From Sclerodactyla briareus (Eukaryota; Echinodermata; Holothuroidea; Dendrochirotida; Sclerodactylidae), in contig JAODTK010000234.1 in NCBI GenBank assembly GCA_026419785.1, forward strand, positions 62,001 through 126,000: a stretch of 64,000 bases of DNA. The letters are read 5' to 3'. The notes under the pieces were generated by a model. That model saw only the letters and a list, made by a program, of their open reading frames with translations, was not told where the DNA came from and did not search any database. Shown here piece after piece: positions 1-12,082 of the stretch. The position numbers were made by a program, and so were the translations under genes. Positions within the stretch are counted from its first letter, which is position 1; every line of letters begins with the position of its first letter.

Positions 1-693
1 CCCCATTCCATCACACCCCTCCTATCTCCTTGCCTCCTCCTTCAACTTTGTGGCTCAGTCTACCTTGTGTGCGTCCATTCCACTTGCTTAACCCCATTCC
101 ACACACACCTCCTTTCCTCCACGACCTTCTCCTTCCACCTTTGTGGGACTCTGTCACCTTTGTGCCTCATTCCACTTGCTTAACCACATCCATCACAAAC
201 CTCCTTATCCTCCATGACTCTCTTCACTTTGTGGCTCTGCTACCTTTGTGTGCGTCATTCCACTTCTAACCCCATTCCATCACCACACTTCCTTATCCTC
301 CATGACCTCGCCTTACACCTGGGGCTCTGTCTACCTTGTGGCGTTCCATCCACTTGCCTTAACCCCATCTCATCACACACCTCGTTATCCTCCATGACCT
401 CCTCCTTCAACCTTTGTGGTATGTCTACCTTGTGGAGTCCTTCCACCTTTTACCCCCATTCCAATCACACACCTCTTATCTCCATGACCTACTCAATTCC
501 ACCTTTGTGGCTTCGTTAATGTGTGCGTCCATTCCTCTTGCTTAACCCCATTCCATCACACCACTCCTTACCCTCCATGACCTCCTCCTTCCCCTTTGTG
601 GCTCTGTCTACCTTGTGGCGTCCATTCCACTTGCTTAACCCCATTCCATCACGCACCTCCTTATCCTCAATGACCTCTCATTCCACCTTGGTG
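1..693. repeat. Minisatellite, unit about 94 bp, about 7 copies
   Basis: The pyrimidine-rich phrase ending in CCACTTGCTTAACCCCATTCC returns about every 94 bp from the window start to about 690, with small indels between copies. Each unit also carries the words TTGTGGCTCTGTCTACC and CTCCATGACCTC. Open frames across it in both directions are by-products of the repeat. The array is cut by the window start, so its full length is unknown. Confidence 0.9.
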
Positions 694-2416
694 GCAGGAA
701 ATATAATAAGCCAGTTTGGAGTTCAGTTACAGGCACGGGCATTGCACAATTTGTCCATTTGTGACAAACTTTCTAAGCGTGCTGTCCCCTCAGAGGTTTT
801 ACTGTGTGGCTCCTAAGCTCGCCGAATTATTCAGTATGACAAAGGCAAGGACTTTGTGAACCAGCTGATTCCACAAAATAACTACAGGAAATCTATCAAA
901 TATTCCCAGGAACTAATCAGGTCACTAACAAACTATGAGAATAAATAGTGAATATTCACCCACTCAGACTGCCAAATTCGGACAGATGCCAGCCAAATCA
1001 ACACCGCCGTGCGAGCCGACGTTAGCAAGTTTAATTTTTTTTAAGAGGATTTCCATCGTAGGCCAGGCTCAGGTACACAAATATTAGTAGATCTCAAACG
1101 TGTAGCGTATGACCCATCAGTTATCAATTTCGTGGAATTTCTCTTGTTGTCTTATTTAATTAGCATACAGTGAATGCTTGAACTAATATATACAACTTGT
1201 TTATTATGTGTAGAGCTCAATTGAAATTATATTGTTGAAAAACAAGGGAGTAAAGTAAGTAATAATGTGAAGTTTCCCAAAGATCTCGGGGTAAGTCCAT
1301 TGAAATACTGTGGCGGATTGTCCGAGCAGTACAAATTTGTCACAATGCAGAAAGGGGGGACAATGTGACGCCTGCGGGAAAGGGATTCCGAACTGGCGTA
1401 ATTGGAGGGCTGGTTCAAGGGGGGAGCAAGCGGCACCTGTGTTTTCCGTTAGATTAGGAGCTAGGAAATATAACCAAAGTATGGTGAACAGGAAAGTATC
1501 CTCTAGTGATTACACCTACAATTAGTAAGCGGGGTTACAGAACTGAGCAAGGAACAGACAGACACGGGTTAATGCAGCAATGGATAAGATGGAGCGAATG
1601 ATCAAGAATAAAGCACAACTGTGAGACATTAATTGGGGAATTGACAGTCCAGATTAAAACGTCAGCTGAATATAAAGAGATATAGACTAGGCTGCTTCCA
1701 TCTTTAGCCAGTCGGTTCATGGCAAGATACGAGCTGAAAAAATTGTGGCGTCCTCCCATTCCACATCCAAAAGGGTCTCTCATAAGATACCTTATTATTG
1801 AATATAACTCTAGAAAACCAGAGGCAACAAGGCAACTGTATTAGTTGTCCCATCACAGGCACTTAGGATGCAGTATAGCCGGGTTTTGTGATACAATCAG
1901 CGAGTCGGTTTTGTGCGTAGAATTATGTCTTGGTGGAGGCAGACATATAACTGCATGTAGAGGCCTGGTCAAACAGCATTTGCATTTGAATTGTTATGCA
2001 ATCAAGAACGTGAGGTGATTGGCTACTGCTTGGCTGAATACACCATTCATGTGGCTTTGATTATTCAACGTGGGCTTCTGAGTTTGGGCTTTTGACAGTC
2101 TGTGCATTTAACACTGTTGATTGAAGGCCATCAAAAAAACATCTATTGACTATGGTGGAAGAAGGGGACTCCATCTTGTATTATTAGTTGATGGCCTCGG
2201 GGCCTTTGGGTTGAGTTGTGTTGTTTGTGTCATGTTCTATTTATAGGAACCACAGTGGAAATAGGGCCTGGCGGTTCAGCCTTTTTTGGGTATCCCTGCT
2301 AAACTTTTCTTGAAATTTCTATTCTTGTATCTTATTTTGTTCTGATTCTTTGTGTGAGTGCAATGAATCAACTCAAAAACAAATTAAATCATCCTGCAAC
2401 CAAAACAAGATCATTT
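694..2416. other. Unassigned stretch
   Basis: No conserved coding segment, RNA gene or clear repeat was recognised. The longest open frames are under 85 codons and resemble no family I know. No cytochrome b5 heme motif (HPGG), which would mark the missing first part of CYB5R4, was found here. Confidence 0.4.
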
Positions 2417-2730
2417 GATTGGTTAGTTACCAGATTCTTGTTACGCATAAAGACTGACTGTTATTGCAGAAAAAATGGATGGATAGAGCTAGCCAGTGGA
2501 CCATCAGAATAAAGCCTTGAAATAAGGGCATAGTAGGGGATGTAAAATAGATTTTAAAAAGTCTCCAGTTCATTTTTTGTAAGCATTCCAAACATAAGCC
2601 TGCAACAGATGACTGCGTACACCTATGTATGGAAGAGAATGTTTCAGATCTTCATTTACTAAACTCCCCTGCAGGTAAACAACTTCCAGCAAAAAAATAT
2701 TGTGAGTTAACAGTACACCTCTTGTAATAT
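2417..2730. repeat. Direct repeat copy A flanking the LINE fragment
   Basis: This roughly 300-bp stretch matches 4541-4880 in the same orientation. Shared blocks include TTACTAA.CTCCCCTGCA, AACAACTTCCAG and GTAAGCATT.CAAACATAAGCC. The two copies bracket the remains of a non-LTR reverse transcriptase. Its role (UTR of tandem LINE copies, an older repeat that received the LINE, or terminal repeats) cannot be settled from this window. Confidence 0.75.
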
Positions 2731-2882
2731 ATAATAATGAATATCAAATATAAAGCGCTTTCCAATAAAATATCAAAAGCGATGAACAGCGAACAGATAA
2801 CAAACTGAAACAATGAGAACAAAACACAGAATAGCTGGCGATAATAAAAAATAAAGAATCTAAAACAATACGCATATAAAGA

Positions 2883-3056
2883 ATAAAACACTCTAGACAT
2901 TTTGAAAAGTCGGTCTTCATAGGTAGAAAAATAAGGCTTATATAGAAGAAAAATCACTCTTGAGAATTAAAAAAAAGTTGGTCTTAAAGGTTAGAAAAAT
3001 AAAGGATTATAGAAAATAAATCACTCTAGACATTGTAAAAAAGTAGGTCTCAAATT
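2883..3056 (-). repeat. Short tandem repeat in the LINE 3' tail
   Basis: About 2.5 copies of a ~68-bp AT-rich unit carrying AAATCACTCT and GGTTAGAAAAATAA lie just past the C-terminal codons of the LINE reverse transcriptase on the - strand. CR1/L2-type LINEs commonly carry short tandem repeats in their 3' UTR, so this is probably the tail of the same element. Confidence 0.55.
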
Positions 3057-4530
3057 CCTTTAAAAACATTAGATATCTCCAAAGTGCAGAGATTCGATGG
3101 GAGGCTGTTCCAAACTGCAAGAGCAGCAGCGGAGAAATGTCTATCCCCGTAGAAAATGGTCCTCGAGTCGTGAGGGGTGCCGAAGAAGACGCTGCGATGA
3201 CGAGCGAAGAGACCGGCCAGGTTAACTGTATTCATCCGATGAGATCTGAGATATAGGCTGGAGCATGTGTGAGTGAGTTTAAAGGTCATCCATCGCTATC
3301 TTGTAGTTGATGCGGTATTCAATCAGGCAGCCAGTGTAGTCGCGGAGGTAGGTGTAGTGTTTCACTGCCTTCACTTGAACAGGTAACTAGACGGGCAGCG
3401 GAATTCCGTACCCGTGTAGCTTGATAAATCGTTTGATGGTAATCCATATAAAAAGCCATTACAATAAGCCAAGGCGTGGATTGGGACGAAGAGATGAAAC
3501 AAGCTGCTCGGTAGGACCTTTCTGTCCAAGATATCTGATTAGCTGACCGATCTGGATTGCGAAGCTGGCCGACGGTACAATGTTCACAGTGTTTTAATGT
3601 TGAGTTTCGAAAGTCCAGGACGGCAACCTAGGGCTCTGCGCAACACTGAAACCTCAACGAACATCATCAACGGCGATTTTCGGGAACGGTGGGCACTTCA
3701 TGAACTTGGACGTGATATGTAAAATGTCCGTTTTAGAATCATTAAAACATCAAACTTATTGCGAATGCTCAGACCGTGATTTACACGGAGGCAGAACTCC
3801 AAACGATCCACTGCCTTGGGCAACACGATTGCACGGTGCATGGAAAGATAAATCTGAGTGTCGTCAGAGCATTTACAAAATATGTTGATACGTTGTGGCC
3901 ATTGAGATATCACTGAGTGGGGTTTGTAGATACATACTGAAAATGACCGAGCACTGACCCTCGTGGAACACCATCATTTAAAGAAATGGATCAGAATAAG
4001 ACATGGTACCCAGCATTGACTTGGTAAATGCGATCTCAAAATAAGATCGAAACATTTCAGGGGTGTGCCAACAAGACATATCGGGACGTCAGTAGGTCGC
4101 GTTTGTTGATATCATGGGCGATAGTATCGAAGGCCAGCTTAGAAATCAAGCAGCACCAAAATAACCTCTTGGTGCCGATCAACAGCATCCAAAACATCGT
4201 TATTGGAATATGCAGCATCACTGTCTCTGTGCTATGCAACACATTTCCGGTGGTAGGGTCAGAGTGATTTCGGGAGCGAAACAGTTCCGATGGAGATGAA
4301 CGATTCAGCTGGGCTGCCTGGCAGCTGCATGCTTGATGACTTTGAAGATGAACTTCGGGTTGGATATTGACGGTAATGTGGGAGGTCATTGCCGGTTCAG
4401 GTGGGTTTCTTCAGGAGGGGTACAACCTGCCAAATCTTCAGTGAATCAGGTATAACTCCAGTTGACACAAATAATGATTGCTACAATCAATGAGGGAGCA
4501 GGTGATCAAGATGACTTGAGGAGGACGGTA
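3053..4530 (-). pseudogene. Degenerate non-LTR retrotransposon reverse transcriptase (CR1/L2 type)
   Basis: Read on the - strand in shifting frames, this segment shows the reverse-transcriptase landmarks of a CR1/L2-like LINE in the right order. Near 4450-4380 is a VPLLKKPT-like start followed by NDLPHYR. Near 4140 is LAFDTIAHDI (motif A region). Near 3860 is SDDTQIYLSM, the YADD-box region with the first residues changed. Near 3290-3070 is the C-terminal signature YGDRHFSAAALAVWNSLPSN. Stops and frameshifts separate all of these, so the copy is dead. The endonuclease domain and 5' end are missing, the usual 5' truncation. Direct repeats lie on both sides. Confidence 0.85.
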
Positions 4531-4540
4531 GGGTGTAGGA

Positions 4541-4880
4541 TTGTTGATTTACTCTGACCAGCTTCCTGTTATGCAAAAAGACGACTGTTATTGAGAAATA
4601 ACGAATGGCTGAGTAGCCAGTGCGACCAATCAGAATCGAGCATTTGAAACTAATGGATAGTAGGATGTAAAATGGATTTTAAAAGCATCCAGTTAATCTT
4701 TTGTAAGCATTTCAAACATAAGCCTTGCACAGAGACCTGGTACACCTGTATGTTCATGGACGATAAATGACAAGTTTCCATGTTCAAATCTTCATTTACT
4801 AACTTCCCCTGCATGGAAACAACTTCCAGGGGCCAAAAACCCAAAAAATTGTAAGTACAGTAACCCTCATTGTATTTGAC
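4541..4880. repeat. Direct repeat copy B flanking the LINE fragment
   Basis: This is the partner of 2417-2730, about 2.1 kb away in the same orientation. It lies next to the truncated 5' end of the LINE fragment, whereas copy A lies beyond its 3' tail. Confidence 0.75.
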
Positions 4881-5834
4881 CGTAATTAATACAATGTGTG
4901 ATACTGGAGATACAGTCAACCAACAGAGATATGGTTCAAAAGATCCAGTGTAAATCAACTGCTAGCATAGCTCCCCTATATCTGTTTGTCCAAACATGTT
5001 ACGTTCATGAGTAGATAGGTTCGGTAGTGCGAAGTAGGTATTGTTAGTCAGTAAAAGTCATTACGTTCATCAGTGCGTTGGAAAAACCGTGTTGAATTAC
5101 CCAAAGTTATGCCAATCATATTTCTTCGGAATATTGAAATCGGGAATCAGAATCTATTCTCTGTTAAACAGACAAGAAGCCGTCATCAACTTTCCTATCA
5201 CCTCCACAAACTGCCCCACAGAGAAGTACCTGCTTTCATGAAAATGATGCTACAGATGGGTTTTTCTTTGCCAATGTCGGTACTGCTGTACTAGTTGTAA
5301 TTATGTACGGAATATTTATTTGTTCTCACTTTGACTTTTCCTCAAATCGTAGTGCTTGCCGCTTTATGCAATGTAAGTTTTTGGCTTAAGTTTTTGACTT
5401 GAGCGTGTTTGTACAATTTCTAAATCATCTCCTACAGTGTGTAACATATGTACTGTATGCCAAAGCGAGTGTGTCCTGATTGCACAGAAATTGCCCTCCT
5501 ATGGTTCACCAATTATTCACTGCTTGCCACTGATCACAGGGAGAATAGTGTAATCAGTGTTTCTTGATAACCCAGCAGCAGTCACAAAATCAACCAAGCC
5601 GAATCAATGGTGTATCTGGCCTTGCCTTGAGCTGCTTGAAGTCATATGGTACATCAATATCTCTTCATCCTTGAAGCTCTAGACATGTGACGCATGCAGG
5701 ACTGTCAGTGACTCTGTTCTGCTCTTCAGGATTACTGTTCTCTGTTCAGTTCATTGTTTCCATTCAGTTTATACACAGTTTTCATTTTGTGTGGGTATGC
5801 ATTGCATAATAACCATGGGTTAGTATTATTTTTT
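4881..5834. other. Unassigned stretch
   Basis: No gene or known repeat was recognised. Two overlapping open frames at 5041-5294 (66 and 73 codons) have no similarity that I can name and no splice or promoter context. Confidence 0.35.
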
Positions 5835-5945
5835 ATTTTAGCTCAAACCAGCTATGCTGGTTGAGTATTCTAAATCTGCGGTCAGTCCGTCCGTCCGTCC
5901 GTCTGCCGTCCGTCCGTCCTTCCGTCCGTCTTTCCGTCCGGCATA
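5835..5945. repeat. TAGCTCAA palindrome followed by (CCGT)n microsatellite
   Basis: A near-palindromic head (TTTTAGCTCAAACCAGC, then GCTGGTTGAG) is followed by a CCGT-rich microsatellite. The same head followed by a simple repeat recurs at about 45429-45510, 61500-61590 and 62311-62370. It is therefore the start of a dispersed repeat family, not a local accident. Confidence 0.7.
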
Positions 5946-6164
5946 CCACCCATCGTCCAATCCAGTATGTCAACAATTGCCTTTTTCTCTTCGAGTGCAG
6001 CCACCCCACCAACAGTCATTGTGTTAGATGTCAACCAAACTTGAATACAATGTTTTTAGTGAACCCATGGGACCGTTTTAATTGGAAGGGTCAGGGTCAA
6101 AGGTCATTAAAGGGGGGCAAAGGATGTTAAAAAATTCGAAAAGATCTCCCGAACGAATTTAATG

Positions 6165-6720
6165 CACAGTGCTGATGTTCAGTCATAATGGGGGGGAAAT
6201 GTTGGGGCTAACAGCGACCTTGGCGTGTTCAGCAAGTTTGGTCCAAGGTCCTACTTGGGACCGAGGGTCCCCGATTTCGATTATTAAATTTTACATACTG
6301 TACTTGGAATGATGAAATCCATATCCTCCACAAGCTTCAATTGATGTTCGTCAAATTTACATGTATAATGGTTTGGGGTAGAGGACCATTGGTGGTGTTC
6401 AGGAATTCTGTGGCTCACCGAGGGCCCCCATTGTATGAAAAATACCACAGATTTTGTATCTCCTAACAAATTCTGTTGCAACAGTGCTTGATGTTCGGTT
6501 CGATAAGGGATGTAATGCCGTACGTTCAGAGGTTGTTTTCAGGAATTAGGGCCCAAGGCCCAATGTTAATTGGCATGCTAAGACGTCGGTGGCCATGGAA
6601 GATCAAGGTCAAAAGTTGTTGTGGCAGGGGCACATTGGGACATTGTTGACAACTGGATTCTTGGCCTCATGATCTTGAAAATTATCACATAATTGTTTTA
6701 TCTGTCTTTGGTACATTTGT
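6165..6720. repeat. Dispersed repeat family B (ggcccat/ttcaggaatt units)
   Basis: Diverged units carry TGTTCAGGAATTxTGGGCC, AAGGCCCAT and CACAAGCTTCAATTGAT. The same words build longer arrays at 52180-53600 and 62450-63560. No coding content is visible. Confidence 0.7.
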
Positions 6721-6834
6721 GTGGTTTGGGTTTGCGTTGGAGCACAGCGCCATTGGTGTCGGGTTAATGTTGTCATTCAAGAGTATATGACTGAAATTTC
6801 TGGTAGATTTTAGAAGTGTTTTTTGTTGTAGATC

Positions 6835-8700
6835 CATTTTTGATTCCTTGACGAAGTCAGGAGGAGGAATCTATGCAGTCACGTAGTTGTGGTGTGTGTT
6901 GTGCTGTGTGTTGTTTTGGGTGTGTTATTGTGTGGTGTGGGTAGTGTGTGTGGATGCGTTTGTGGATCCAGTAGAACGGGGACACACACGCGGATCCTTT
7001 CACGTTAACTGGGGATACGCGCGCGCAACCGGGGATATCCCGTGTGTTTGTTCCCCGTTTCCCATAGGAAAACGCCCCACAAAAAAAAAACGGAATGGGG
7101 ATATCCCCGGTTCGGGTGTTTCCCTTAAAAACTGCTTAAAAAAATGATACTTGTAGTGGTTGGGGTACCCTATGTAGGTGTGGGCACTGATGCTCCCCAT
7201 TCCATGTGAAAGATCCATGTCCGTTTGTGCGATCTCCCGTTTGGCGCCCTACACCAGGTAGGGGTGGTGGTTGTGACGCCCAGCTTGAAAACACGATACA
7301 TTGATCAGGTCTGGGTAGGTAAGCTCATCTTAAGATGTGTGTGCGTTGAACACGATAATTCAACCCCACCAGGATGGATGAAGCTCATTACTTGGTATGG
7401 TGTTCCCCTGATGAGTTCATGAACCTATTTTTTGGGGTCAGGTCAGAGGTCATCTGAGGTCACCAGAGTCAAAGTAGAAAACCTTGTAACACAGAGTCCA
7501 GAATGGTGGTATGATTCAAGTGAAATTAGGTGTATAGATTTTCTTATGGGGAGTACAGGAAACCCTATCGTTTTGGTTCATGGTCGGGGTGATGTGAATT
7601 TTGGTCAAGAACGGAAAATTTGTGAAAATTTGAATATTTTGGCCATTTGGCTTGTAAACACGATTGACTCGACCCCACCTGGATGGATGGAAGGTCATAA
7701 TTGTTATGTGGCCCATGATGAGTACATTAACCCTATGTTTTGGGGTCGGTCCAGAGGTCATCTGGCACCAGAGGTCAAAGTCTGGACAACCTTGTAAACA
7801 CGATAGTCAGAATGGTGGTCTGATCAAGTTGAAATTAGTGTATAGGCTTTCTTATGGGGATTACAGGAACCCTATTGGTTTGGTTCAGGTCAGGAGTGAA
7901 TTTTGTCGAACAGTAGAAAATTGGTGAGGAAAATTCGTTATTTGGCCAATTTTGGCTTGTAAACACGATTACTCGACCCACCAGGACTGGATGAAGCCTC
8001 ATACGTGTATGTGTGTTCCATGATGAGTACTGAACCCTATGTTTTGGGTCAGTCAGAGGTCCCAGGGTCAAAGTCTGAAAAAACCTTGTAAACACGATAA
8101 GTCCAGCATGGTTGGTCGGACCAAGTTGAAATCAGTGTATCGCTGTCTATGTATGGGGAGTACAGAAACCCTTATGGTTTTGGTTCAGGTCGGGGTGAAT
8201 TGTGGTCGAAAATAGAAAAATTTTGTGAAAATTGATATTTGTGCCAATTTGGCTTGTAAACACGAATACCGACCCACCCGGATTGGATTGAAGCTCAGAA
8301 ATTGTATGTGTGTTCCCCATGATGAGTACAGAACCCTATTGTTTTTGGGGTAAGGTTCAAGGTCTCTGAGTCCACCAGAGGTCAAAGTCTGAAAACCTTG
8401 TAAAAAGAAAAGTCCATAATGTTTGGTCTGATCAAAGTTGGAAATAGGTGTAAAGATTTCGTATGGGAGTACATGAACCATATTGTTTTTGTACCAAAGG
8501 CGGGGTGACTGAGGCTCAGATTGGTTTGTGTATTCCCCATGATGCTACATGAACCCTTTGTTTGGGGGTCAGGTCGGAGTCATCTAAGGGTACCAGAGTT
8601 CAAAGTCTAAACGTGAAATTTAGTGTGAGCTTCTTACAAGGGTACAGGGAACCCTTTAGGGGTTGGGATAAATTGGAATTTTGTCAGAAGTTATGTTGCC
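6835..8700. repeat. Family A repeat, tandem units of about 305 bp, 5-6 copies
   Basis: The array opens with the family head TTTTTGATTCCTTGACGAAG...TCTATGCAGTCA and a GT-rich run. Units then carry TTGTAAACACGATAA, GACCCCACCTGGATGGATG, CCATGATGAGTACATGAACC, TTTTGGGGTCAGGTCAGAGG and AGTCCAGAATGGTTGGTCTG in that order. The unit boundary returns near 7358, 7666, 7970 and 8268. The same family appears at about 16.97, 19.5-20.4, 21.8-23.1, 28.3, 54.4 and 57.1 kb, always in the same orientation. Open frames inside are shadows of the repeat. Confidence 0.9.
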
Positions 8701-8973
8701 TATAATGAGCTGGTGTTACTATCTCCCATTTGTCCGGTGTCTGGCTATGGGTTGACAGAAAAACAGTAAAGGAAGCACTAGCCTTTGGCTTTCTGGTTGA
8801 AACAACTCATATAGCAATTTGCATGAATTTGCATGATAATGAGAAAATCAGAGTGAAGCTTGTGTACAAGATATCTCTCAAGATCATGGTTGAATCAATT
8901 GAACAAAGAAGTATCATCTCAATGAAATGAATCTGAAAACTTGATGTCTTCTTTGCTACCTTCCTCGGAACAG

Positions 8974-9028
8974 CTAAGAAGCCCTGTCGCCCACCTTGCA
9001 CCCCCTCGCCATCCAGTACATATTGATG
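8974..9028 (+). CDS. CYB5R4: Candidate CYB5R4 linker exon
   Basis: This is a possible 55-nt exon with a pyrimidine-rich acceptor ending CAG and a strong donor (G|GTAAGT). It opens in phase 0 and encodes a Pro-rich peptide (LRSPVAHLAPPRHPVHID). It ends in phase 1, which joins in frame to an acceptor at 9765/9766. In CYB5R4 the stretch between the b5 and CS domains is a poorly conserved Pro/Lys-rich linker, so position and composition fit. There is no residue-level match to prove it. Confidence 0.35.
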
Positions 9029-9734
9029 GTAAGTAGTAATTGTAATACTGAGTACAGAACTGATTGGCAGGAGGGCTGTATAGGTACTGCAGGTACCCTG
9101 CCTATTCTATTACGAACAAGAGTTTGCATACATGCTAAGTACATTATGCATTATTTTGCATACTTGTGTGAAAATATGGTGATTCTAATATTAGGCTATT
9201 ACCAAAGTGAGTGGTTAAAGTGCTACGTATGGAATATGTATCAGTTGCATACCTTATGGACGATTTGTATAAGTTTGCATGTATAGGTGAAGCGTGAGAA
9301 AGCGAGGTGTAATTAGGCTAGACCAGAGCTGAACACGTGAAACTGTCAGTGCAGGTCTGGAGGATTGGTTATCGGTGCTAAATGCATCTGTCAACCATGA
9401 ACTTGTCCACCTCTCCTCTCCATCGTAGAATGAATGCAAGAGTGTATGTTTTCTAGATTCTGACTGGAAACGTTAAAGAAGATCAGGTTATTCAATGTCA
9501 CAACAATGCAAACAACTTATCAGGGTTTGAGATAGAACAATAGTTGATGATTAGATGGGAAAGGGGTTGTCAGGGACTGTGATCACTGTGGATGCTAGTA
9601 GACGCTGAACCAACCTGAAAAGACCTATTTGTATTTGCAAATGATGTATATCTTCCCTGGTCAATTTATCCTGCCTAATTCATCTTAGCTTTGCCTCATT
9701 CCCATGGTGTCATTTTGATGTACTTTTCTGACAG

Positions 9735-9790
9735 GTAAATCCCCATCTCCATGATTGCATTCCAGTGTATGAGGGACCACCTAAAGCTAA
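9735..9790 (+). CDS. CYB5R4: CYB5R4 exon: end of the b5-CS linker
   Basis: The exon encodes ...IPVYEGPPKAK and splices at AA|GTAAGG in phase 2. The next exon supplies the missing G and continues directly with YDWYQ, the start of the CS domain. Two acceptors are possible: 9734/9735 (phase 0, longer exon) or 9765/9766 (phase 1, beginning at VYEG). The second joins in frame with the candidate exon at 8974-9028. The phase match to the CS exon and the GPPK-x-YDW context make the 3' end credible. Confidence 0.6.
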
Positions 9791-11313
9791 GTAAGGGCTC
9801 TCTCCCTTTCTATATTCAATTGATATCCATTCCTCATCTCCGTTTTGTGTCAGCATTAGCAGTCTCGTATGTTGTTAATGGCGCTTATGTTGAATGTTAA
9901 GTTTTTGTCCTTTCTTCCTGAGTACCCGGGGGACAGTAAAATAGGTGTAGGGTAACTCATGCCTGCTATTAACTCCAACCATGCTGTTCCATCATAAAGG
10001 TACACCATGTCATCTGATATTCTGATTCTAATGAGGAGACACGAATCTCCGACCAGATTTCAGCTGATACAAGTGTCAAAATGGAACGCGTTTGCTGAGG
10101 GACAGCTCGCGAGAGTGTAAGTTCACCTTTATTAAAGCAATTCTTGGGTATAGACCTTCCCCATAAGACTACATTACATCCTTTATTTGATCTGGCCACA
10201 CATTCTTTGGGAAGTAAACCATTCATAGTGATGGTGGTTGCGCTATTGCAATCTGCCTGTCTTTCCATCCATCCATCAACTGTTCAAACATCATAAAATT
10301 CAGTGGATCATTTCTGCCATTTTGTTGTTAAAGTATTTAAAATGCTTCTGTTTGTTATAGATCGTTGAATTTTCTTCATAGTTCATCAGAAGTATCACTG
10401 ACTAGTGGTACATAAGGTGTCTTGGGGTTCAGGGTTCAATGGTCATTTAGGCCAAAATGATCTGGAAGGAGGGGCATTCTGGCCAGAGAGGTCATTTGAG
10501 GTCAAATGAACAGAACCAATAATGACCGTTGGTCAGCATACAATGCTACATCTAGTATGTTTAGGTATTTTAGCTCATTGCAAATTCATACACAAATATA
10601 ACCTTGACTTCTTTTCACACATGTTAAATTGGCTGTTTTTGTTTGGTCAGTTTCACGTTGGATCAAGAGGCCAGGGTATTTGATGTCATAGGTTGCCCAG
10701 TGGTCATTTCATTCATTATGCACTGTGGTGCTTAGTTGTAAAAACAGAATAAAATAGAAATGGATCAAATATACGTATAACTTTGAAGGGGGGTGGTAAA
10801 TTGTCCATAGGGAAGGAAATGCCAGTTAGGGTTTCATGGCATGATCATGCTCAGTGCAATTCCGTATAGATTATGTTATTCGATAGTTCAAGCTGGAATA
10901 TAAGCCAAGATGTCCTCTGCCCTAAGGAACATGATCAGCCTGATGGTCCAAAGTTGAGGAGTGAGTTGAGTTCAGCTCTAGCACAGTGAGCATACCCAGG
11001 ACATCAGGGTTCATCTGGGGACAACATGAAGGTGTTGAGCTAGAGATTCTTTGAATTTATCAACTGAACAGTCGGTCATTTTTCGTTACATTGTAATGTG
11101 GCAATACAATGTTATTTTGGATAGAGTGGGAGACTGGGAATTTGTTCTCATTGTGACTCATACAAATGATTCATGGATACAACGTAGCCTCTTCCTGTGA
11201 GTTATACTTGAAGTGAGTCCTGGATAGGATGTGGGCTCCTTCAACATGTTATGTTTTATATCGCTGAACAATAAAAGATTGAAATAGGCTTACTATGTTT
11301 GTTTCCATTTCAG
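9791..11313 (+). other. CYB5R4 intron
   Basis: This is intronic sequence between the linker exon and the first CS exon. I see no exon, RNA gene or well-formed repeat in it. The open frame at 9969-10268 on the - strand has no recognisable content. Confidence 0.45.
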
Positions 11314-11371
11314 GTACGATTGGTACCAGAAAGATGATGCTGTCTTTATTACAGTGTATGCCAAGTGTAAG
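11314..11371 (+). CDS. CYB5R4: CYB5R4 exon: start of the CS domain
   Basis: This 58-nt exon encodes YDWYQKDDAVFITVYAKCK, which lines up with the opening strand of the CS (p23-like) domain of CYB5R4 (YDWFQTD...ITIYTK in vertebrates). The acceptor is TTTCCATTTCAG and the donor is AAG|GTGAGG. Phases agree with both neighbours: it takes one base to complete Lys from the upstream exon and ends in phase 0. CYB5R4 is an ER-associated flavohemoprotein joining a cytochrome b5 domain, a CS domain and a b5-reductase domain. The CS domain is thought to position the two redox modules. No frameshift is present. Confidence 0.9.
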
Positions 11372-11482
11372 GTGAGGTTTCATTTCTTCTTCATTACAAT
11401 TTTGAGAACCTCAGAGCTCAACATTGATTTGATGCTGAAATGAAAGACAATGATTGAACTGCATCAGAAACCTCTCATTTTA

Positions 11483-12082
11483 GGCTACAGGCTGGCGAGC
11501 ACGCGTTGGGTACTCGTGGGTTATCCCGTTTCCGTGGACGCGGAGACGGGCAGGTGCTACGTTTTAACACAAGCATGCACCTCCTCCCCCATTTGATGAA
11601 CATTGGACACATACTAATGTTCAAACCTAAACGCCGGTGTTTAATTTCCGAGAACCCTTGTTCTAAATGTATTAAAACGATAGTGCCTAAAATAACTAAT
11701 GAATCTTGAAAATTGACAGGTTTGGGATTTAATTAGCATATACTTAAAATGTGAATGGTTTAAAGTATGTGTTCGAATAGGTGTCTGACAATTAAAAATA
11801 GAGAAAAAGTGTTTAAGATGTCATTATGAATGTTGAACAGTTACTAGTGTGTTTAAACATGAGTTGAACTAACATAGGATTATTCACTAACCTACACTAT
11901 CGCCGCTACGAGCCAGTGAGATTACAGAGAAATCCCTGGAAATTGATGATGAAATAACACGTGGGCACACAAATGGGTGCCCGCCCGCTCGCCAGCATCC
12001 GCGTGCATGGAAAAGGGTCTATAGAGAGTTATAGTGTGCAATTTATCCGCCCTGACCAGCCCGCGTGCACGGAAACACTGCT
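11483..12082. mobile_element. Harbinger-type MITE, copy 1
   Basis: This 600-bp non-autonomous element is flanked by TTA on both sides (11480-11482 and 12083-12085). Its TIRs are GC-rich and based on GTTTCC(A/G)TGCACGCGGGC. The interior is AT-rich and carries CAAACCTAAACxCCGGTGT, found also in copies 2 (18512) and 3 (55797). It has no coding capacity. A TTA target duplication is typical of the PIF/Harbinger superfamily. It sits inside a CYB5R4 intron and is the most diverged of the three copies. Confidence 0.8.

Noticed and set aside
5861-6130. 89-codon frame with repeated RPSVRPSV
   Set aside because: It is the translated CCGT microsatellite.
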